DNA of 8,825 nt from positions 1-8,825 of the forward strand of contig CATPBV010000185.1 in the NCBI GenBank assembly GCA_955652345.1. Direction: 5' to 3'. The position numbers and the translations under genes were made by a program. Under the pieces are notes generated by a model. The model saw only the letters and a program-made list of their open reading frames with translations, was not told the DNA's origin and ran no database searches. Below, one piece after another: positions 5,480 to 8,825 of this stretch; positions within the stretch are counted from its first letter, which is position 1, and each line of letters begins with the position of its first letter. This DNA is from an uncultured Solirubrobacteraceae bacterium (lineage in GTDB: Bacteria > Actinomycetota > Thermoleophilia > Solirubrobacterales > Solirubrobacteraceae).

Positions 5480-6514
5480 ATGTCTGACGACCGTCGACCG
5501 GTGGGAATTCGGGAGATCGCCGCCGCCGCAGACGTATCGATCACGACGGTCTCGCACGCGCTCAATGGCAAGGGCCGCCTCCAGCCGGAGACCCGCGAGC
5601 GCGTCCGTCAGATCGCAGAGCAGCTCAACTACCGGCCCAACGCCACCGCACGCAACCTCGTCGAGGGCCGAACCGGGGTACTCGGCCTTGCAATCTCTCC
5701 CGCATTGCACGTGTCCGACTTCGCGTACTACACACAACTGATGACCGCCGCAAGCACGGCCGCACTCGACCACGGGTACGCCCTGGTCCTGACTCCCAGC
5801 TCGGGTCTTGGCTGTCGTGCCGGCTTGGCGGTCGACGGGGCGATCGTCATCGACCCGATCAGCGGCGACCCGTTCGCCGGGGACCTCCACCGCACTGGCG
5901 TCCCGGTCGTCACCACTGGTCGCGTGCTCGACGATGACGCTCTGGACTGCTGGGTGGACAACGACCATCTCGCCGGTGCCCGCACGCTGCTCGAACACCT
6001 GCGCACACGCGGAGCCAAGCGCGTCGCCCTGATCACGAGCCGAACTGGGATGTCATACACCGCCGACGTCGCGCGAGCGTTCCGCAGCTGGTGCGACCAG
6101 CACTCGGTACCGCCGCAGATCACCGAGCTCGCAGACCTCACCGAGCGCGCCGGCTTCGCAGCTGCGTCGCAGCTGCTCACGCTCGCCGACCCGCCAGACG
6201 CGATCTACGCAACCTACGATCGCCCCGCCTACGGAACACTGCTCGCGGCCCAAGCGCACGACGTTCGCGTCCCAGACGATCTGCTGCTTGTCTCGACCGC
6301 AACCGAGAGCGCAGTCGCACCACCTGCCCGTCCGTCGCTCACGGTCCTGAACCTGCACCCGGACCAGATCGGCCAGCGCGCCGCCGAGATGCTCGTCGAC
6401 CTCGTCGAAGGACGCGAGCCGTCGCAACGCCAAGTGATCGTCCCGACACGCGTCGTCGCGCGCGCATCGACCCGACGATCACGCCGCGCGGCGCCGAGCG
6501 GAACCCGGACCTGA
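5480..6514 (+). CDS. LacI-family transcriptional regulator
   Basis: A 344-residue regulator of normal family length. The N-terminal helix-turn-helix covers about residues 8-30 (GIREIAAAADVSITTVSHALNG), followed by the hinge region YRPNATARNLVEGRTGVLGL at 51-70 and a periplasmic-binding-protein-like effector domain. The latter includes VDGAIVIDP, PVVTTGR, VDNDHLAGARTLLEHL, ALITSR, PDAIYATYDRPAYG and the C-terminal LNLHPDQIGQRAAEMLVDLVEG. The last ~15 residues are basic and probably disordered. Start ATG 5480 is preferred because a -10 box sits just upstream; the in-frame ATG at 5447 lies inside operator copy 2. Its probable targets are the two operator-like repeats in the adjacent gap, so it should control itself and the ureohydrolase. 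The ligand is unknown: most family members sense sugars or nucleosides, and a guanidino or amino compound would be unusual. Confidence 0.9.
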   Translation: MSDDRRPVGIREIAAAADVSITTVSHALNGKGRLQPETRERVRQIAEQLNYRPNATARNLVEGRTGVLGLAISPALHVSDFAYYTQLMTAASTAALDHGYALVLTPSSGLGCRAGLAVDGAIVIDPISGDPFAGDLHRTGVPVVTTGRVLDDDALDCWVDNDHLAGARTLLEHLRTRGAKRVALITSRTGMSYTADVARAFRSWCDQHSVPPQITELADLTERAGFAAASQLLTLADPPDAIYATYDRPAYGTLLAAQAHDVRVPDDLLLVSTATESAVAPPARPSLTVLNLHPDQIGQRAAEMLVDLVEGREPSQRQVIVPTRVVARASTRRSRRAAPSGTRT

Positions 6515-6532
6515 GACGATTCGACGTCGCCT

Positions 6533-6994
6533 ATGACGATTATCGGCCCCGGCGAGGGCACCACCATTGAAGGACCGGTTGGCGGACCGCTCACGTTCAA
6601 GGTCCGCGGCGAGCAGACCGGCGGCAGGCTGACCGCACTCGAGAACGTTGTCCTACCGGGCGAAGGACCCCCGCTGCACACCCATGCCCGCGAGGAGGAG
6701 GCGTTCTACATCCTGAGCGGAGAGCTCCGGTTCCGCGTCGGCGATGAGGACCGCGCGGCGCCGATGGGGTCGTTCGTGTTCATCCCGCGCGGCACGCCCC
6801 ACTGCTTCACCAACGAGCGCGACGTCCCGGCGCGAGTCCTGGTCCTGTTCACGCCTTCGGGGATGGAGGGCTTCTTCGAGCGGTTCGCCGCGATCGCCGA
6901 GCCGACCCCAGCGTCCTTCGCGTCCGCCGGGGCAGACATCGGGATGGAGGTCGTCGGCCCGCCGCTCGGGGCTCAGCCGGGCGCAGCCGGCTGA
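6533..6994 (+). CDS. Single-domain cupin protein
   Basis: A 153-residue cupin with both conserved motifs. Motif 1 is GEGPPLHTHAREEEAFYILSG (H49, H51 and E55 or E56 as metal ligands) and motif 2 is GSFVFIPRGTPHCFTN (H90 as the last ligand). It is therefore probably a metal-binding beta-barrel enzyme or sensor; the reaction is not predictable from sequence, since cupins include dioxygenases, isomerases and storage proteins. A C-terminal extension of about 45 residues (GFFERFAAIAEPTPASF) resembles that of quercetinase-like or 'cupin 2' actinobacterial proteins. It starts with ATG 18 nt after the lacI stop with no clear Shine-Dalgarno sequence, so it is probably co-transcribed with lacI and may belong to the same metabolic unit. 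Confidence 0.85.
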   Translation: MTIIGPGEGTTIEGPVGGPLTFKVRGEQTGGRLTALENVVLPGEGPPLHTHAREEEAFYILSGELRFRVGDEDRAAPMGSFVFIPRGTPHCFTNERDVPARVLVLFTPSGMEGFFERFAAIAEPTPASFASAGADIGMEVVGPPLGAQPGAAG

Positions 6995-7000
6995 TCGGGG

Positions 7001-7022
7001 GCGAGCGCCGCGGCGAGCTCGC
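7001..7022. terminator. GC-rich inverted repeat between convergent genes
   Basis: GCGAGC (7001-7006) and GCTCGC (7017-7022) form a 6-bp all-GC stem with a 10-nt loop in the gap between the converging cupin and DksA-like genes. It could act as a bidirectional terminator or attenuator, but no T-tract follows on either strand. Confidence 0.3.
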
Positions 7023-7036
7023 ATGACCCGTCAGAC

Positions 7037-7372
7037 TCAGCGGTGCCCGTGGCTCTCCTCCTCGACGGTCCTCTCAGCGGTCGGGACCGCTTCGAGGCGC
7101 TGATCCGGGATCGCTTCTCCGCTATCGACCGAGAGACCGTATGTCCCCGCTGACAGCCGTTCCTCGGCGCGCTCGACGGCAGCAAGGTCTCTGTGAAGAT
7201 CCTCGAGACGGCTTTGGTTGAACTCGTCCTGGTAGAGGTCCTCTGAACCTTCGTCGCCGGGCTCCTTGCGATCGGATCCCTCGAGTGGACCCTCGCCCTC
7301 GATCGCGGCGATCGCCTGCTCGATTCGTGATCGTTCACGGGCTAGCAGTTGACGGGCGCGCTCGGGCTCCAT
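7037..7372 (-). CDS. DksA/TraR-like protein lacking all zinc-finger cysteines
   Basis: A 111-residue protein with the layout of actinobacterial TraR/DksA proteins: an N-terminal coiled coil (RARQLLARERSRIEQAIAAI), an acidic loop with DEGSEDLYQDEFNQ, a second helix (RLEDLHRDLAAVERAEERL), and the C-terminal segment GTYGLSVDSGEAIPDQRLEA followed by PTAERTVEEE. In zinc-finger members this segment carries four Cys; here the equivalent positions are S81, S84, T102 and E105, and the protein has no cysteine at all, so it cannot bind zinc in the usual way. The fold is nevertheless clearly retained, comparable to Cys-poor DksA paralogues known elsewhere. Such proteins enter the RNA polymerase secondary channel and modulate initiation, but that role is only inferred. 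ATG 7372 follows a TAGTCT box by 7 nt, suggesting a leaderless transcript. Confidence 0.82.
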   Translation of the reverse strand: MEPERARQLLARERSRIEQAIAAIEGEGPLEGSDRKEPGDEGSEDLYQDEFNQSRLEDLHRDLAAVERAEERLSAGTYGLSVDSGEAIPDQRLEAVPTAERTVEEESHGHR

Positions 7373-7379
7373 GAGCGAA

Positions 7380-7385
7380 AGACTA
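7380..7385 (-). promoter_or_regulatory. -10 box for leaderless DksA-like transcript
   Basis: TAGTCT on the minus strand, 7 nt before the ATG at 7372. No convincing -35 and no Shine-Dalgarno sequence. It lies in the 51-bp gap after the ABM-like gene, so the DksA-like gene probably has its own promoter. Confidence 0.5.
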
Positions 7386-7423
7386 TGCCGTTGACTCGGC
7401 TTTGACCGACTCGGACTGGACGA

Positions 7424-7723
7424 CTACTCCTCCACCACCTCGATCACCTCGTAAACGCCGGAGACGTGATCGTTCTGTACGAAAGCCGAGAGATGATCCA
7501 CGCGCTGGTTCTCCTGCGCGTCGGCCTCCTCGCGCCAACGGCGGTATTCGTCCTCGGTCATGTCGAACAACCCGAACGAGATGATCTCGTCCTCGTCGCG
7601 AATGTTGCGCGCGTGGTAGGCACGCTGAAGACCTGGTGGCGTCGAATCACCGGGATCCCATGCTCGCCTGAATTGGTCCCAGGCGCCGGGTTTTAGGCGG
7701 CGGGCAGAAAACATGACGATCAT
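7424..7723 (-). CDS. Small ABM-like (dimeric alpha/beta-barrel) protein
   Basis: A 99-residue soluble protein. It has a first strand (MIVMFSARRLKPG), a helix (AWDQFRRAW), a segment with GLQRAYHARNIRDEDEIISFGLFD resembling the second and third strands of ABM/stress-response barrels, a helix (TEDEYRRWREEAD) and a last strand (VSGVYEVIEVVEE). I read this as a dimeric alpha/beta-barrel protein of unknown function, less certain than the ABM protein at 2957. The start ATG 7723 has GGAGGT 6 nt upstream. It lies between the FMN reductase gene and the DksA-like gene on the same strand, 123 nt after the former, so it may have its own promoter; a weak TTGTTT/TAGGGT pair exists in that gap. Confidence 0.7.
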   Translation of the reverse strand: MIVMFSARRLKPGAWDQFRRAWDPGDSTPPGLQRAYHARNIRDEDEIISFGLFDMTEDEYRRWREEADAQENQRVDHLSAFVQNDHVSGVYEVIEVVEE

Positions 7724-7729
7724 CTCGCG

Positions 7730-7735
7730 ACCTCC
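7730..7735 (-). promoter_or_regulatory. Ribosome binding site of the ABM-like gene
   Basis: GGAGGT on the minus strand, 6 nt before the ATG at 7723; it fixes this start over the second in-frame ATG three codons later. Confidence 0.7.
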
Positions 7736-7846
7736 GCGTTTACTGGCTTCTCGTTATTCCCGCTTACGATCGTCGGCGGACCGAAGATCTCTAGCGACCC
7801 TACTTCCCGGCATTGCCGAAAACAAGCGGTTCGGTCGATCAGGGCG

Positions 7847-8500
7847 CTACTCGACCCGGTCAAGAGCGGGCTCTGGATGCTCCCCGAGGTACTCCACCCA
7901 CGCCTGCTTGACGCACGGATAATGCTTGTTGGCCTCGACCGCATCCATGAAGTTGACGATGTTGGTCTCGAAGCGTGCCTGGAGTTGATGGTCGGCAATG
8001 CGCCCGTCGTCGTCGAACGCCTTGTGAGCCTGGGCTAGCGAGAACATATCCGGATAGACGCGGGCGCCGAGATGCTCGAACGGGACGCGCAGCGCCCACA
8101 GGCCCCGGTTCCCGCCGACCATCGAGGGAGATGCTGAAAGCAGCAGCCCGTAGCGCTCGTTGAATGGCTGCGGATGGAACCGTGACGCCCAGTCGACTGC
8201 GTTCTTGAGCAAGCCGGGCATCGACGCGTTGTACTCAGGCGAGGAGATCACGAACCCGTCGCACAGCTCCAGACGCCGGCGAAACTTCTCAGCCCCGGTC
8301 GGAAACCCTTCGCGATTCTGGACATCAGCGTCGTATGACGGCGCGTCGAAGTCGCGCATCGACGCGAGGTCAACCTCCCCGTCGTTGGCTTCGATCGTGG
8401 TAGCCGCCAGGTTGGCGAGCCGCGTGTTCAGCGAGTCCCGTCGCAACGACGCCGAGAAGACCAGCAACCGAATCGGCTCGCGTGACGGCCGCTCAATCAC
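7847..8500 (-). CDS. NAD(P)H-dependent FMN reductase family protein
   Basis: A 217-residue flavodoxin-like oxidoreductase that uses NAD(P)H to reduce FMN or a bound-flavin substrate such as a quinone, azo compound or chromate. The phosphate-binding loop FSASLRRDSLNTRLA lies at residues 15-29, and the diagnostic ISSPEYNASMPGLLKNAVDWASR at 85-107. GLLLSASPSMVGGNRG (118-133) follows and contacts the flavin in relatives; the C-terminal part carries QAHKAFDDDGRI. Length is slightly above the family's ~180-200, because of the C-terminal extension to EPALDRVE. The start is a GTG at 8500, inside the perfect palindrome CACAGCTGTG, without a Shine-Dalgarno sequence; there is no better in-frame start nearby. 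No redox partner gene is adjacent. The family assignment is firm, the substrate unknown. Confidence 0.88.
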   Translation of the reverse strand: MIERPSREPIRLLVFSASLRRDSLNTRLANLAATTIEANDGEVDLASMRDFDAPSYDADVQNREGFPTGAEKFRRRLELCDGFVISSPEYNASMPGLLKNAVDWASRFHPQPFNERYGLLLSASPSMVGGNRGLWALRVPFEHLGARVYPDMFSLAQAHKAFDDDGRIADHQLQARFETNIVNFMDAVEANKHYPCVKQAWVEYLGEHPEPALDRVE

Positions 8501-8583
8501 AGCTGTGCTCGACGCAGACGTTCGGCACGGAGAGCTCCATGAAACTCATCCTCTTCTGTTGACCTCGAGAAGTCCAGCTCTTC

Positions 8584-8825
8584 ATGAATACGGCCGGGCC
8601 CTCACTTACCGGCGACACTTTCGAGGTATGGCGGAATCAGGTCATCGGTCCGCGTTTCCAGGGCGAACGGTGCGGGCGAGGAACCCCGAGGCGCGCCTGC
8701 GGGATGGTCTGCGTATGGAGACGCGAAGCGCAGCGACTGCTGCGTCTGTATGCGGTGCCCGACGGCGCCGAGCGCGCGCTGTGGAGCGAGCTCGACAACG
8801 TCTACTTCCAGCGCCAAACCGCCGA
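8584..8825 (+). CDS. Unidentified reading frame, cut by window end
   Basis: An open frame of 80 codons from ATG 8584 to the window edge, not matching any family I recognise. The distal part, LLRLYAVPDGAERALWSELD and onward, has G or C at nearly every third position, as in the real genes here, while the first 40 codons use several rare codons (AGG, AGA, GGA, CGA). This suggests either a later start (ATG 8704) or a frame change near the middle. The start lacks a Shine-Dalgarno sequence. Upstream in the same frame is a seven-codon ORF beginning at ATG 8539 (after GGAG) and stopping at TGA 8560. A minus-strand frame (8602-8817) competes over the same bases, with less typical codon use. Confidence 0.35.
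   Translation, partial: MNTAGPSLTGDTFEVWRNQVIGPRFQGERCGRGTPRRACGMVCVWRREAQRLLRLYAVPDGAERALWSELDNVYFQRQTA

Noticed and set aside
4692..5480. Long plus-strand open frame (262 codons) opposite the ureohydrolase
   Set aside because: Antisense shadow of a gene with clear metal-binding motifs; no family features, ribosome site or promoter of its own.
8560..8562. In-frame TGA after MKLILFC read as selenocysteine
   Set aside because: No SECIS-like hairpin is apparent just downstream, and no selenoprotein family is recognised; a stop or a leader peptide is simpler.
8602..8817. Minus-strand 71-codon frame at the right edge
   Set aside because: It needs a TTG start without a ribosome site, has weaker codon bias than the plus frame's distal part, and shows no recognised motif.
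1..8825. Insertion sequences, CRISPR arrays, tRNA/rRNA genes, riboswitches and phage or defence genes
   Set aside because: I looked for transposase motifs, terminal repeats, regularly spaced repeats and tRNA-like cloverleafs and saw none; the only clear repeat is the operator pair.

Overview
The window looks like a high-GC Actinomycetota chromosome, possibly Thermoleophilia/Solirubrobacterales. The reasons are the strong preference for G or C at third codon positions, the frequent GTG/TTG starts, a DUF2630 protein, a DivIVA-domain protein, and several starts with a TAnnnT -10 box only 6-8 nt upstream (leaderless type). The taxon is an inference. No IS, tRNA, rRNA, CRISPR or phage signature is visible; this looks like core or metabolic chromosome.

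Left part (2-1889, + strand): the 3' end of araD (L-ribulose-5-phosphate 4-epimerase, cut by the window edge), followed 4 nt later by an AraM/EgsA-type glycerol-1-phosphate dehydrogenase. This is the tail of an L-arabinose operon with the araD-araM order known from Bacillus subtilis. About 420 nt without a recognisable gene follow, ending in a promoter.

Middle part (2313-4031): a short DivIVA-domain coiled-coil protein and an ABM-fold monooxygenase-like protein (+), then DUF2630 (-) divergent from a DUF5519/luciferase-domain protein (+). The last two both appear to be leaderless.

Most interesting part (4051-6994): a ureohydrolase (agmatinase/arginase family, -) with a broken C-N hydrolase (nitrilase family) 7 nt downstream, divergent from a LacI-family regulator (+) and a cupin (+). 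The 98-bp gap between the ureohydrolase and lacI starts holds two 24-bp direct repeats. Each has a LacI-type AAnCGnTT core. One sits in the -35/-10 spacer of the ureohydrolase promoter and overlaps the -35 of lacI; the other covers the start of the ureohydrolase leader. This suggests local LacI control of a guanidino-compound hydrolase. An enzyme pair of ureohydrolase plus amidase would fit a 4-guanidinobutyramide/guanidinobutyrate-like route, but the amidase is now a frameshifted, truncated remnant.

Right part (7037-8825): a cysteine-free DksA/TraR-like protein (-, leaderless), a small ABM-like protein (-), an NAD(P)H-dependent FMN reductase (-), and an unidentified + strand reading frame that runs off the window.
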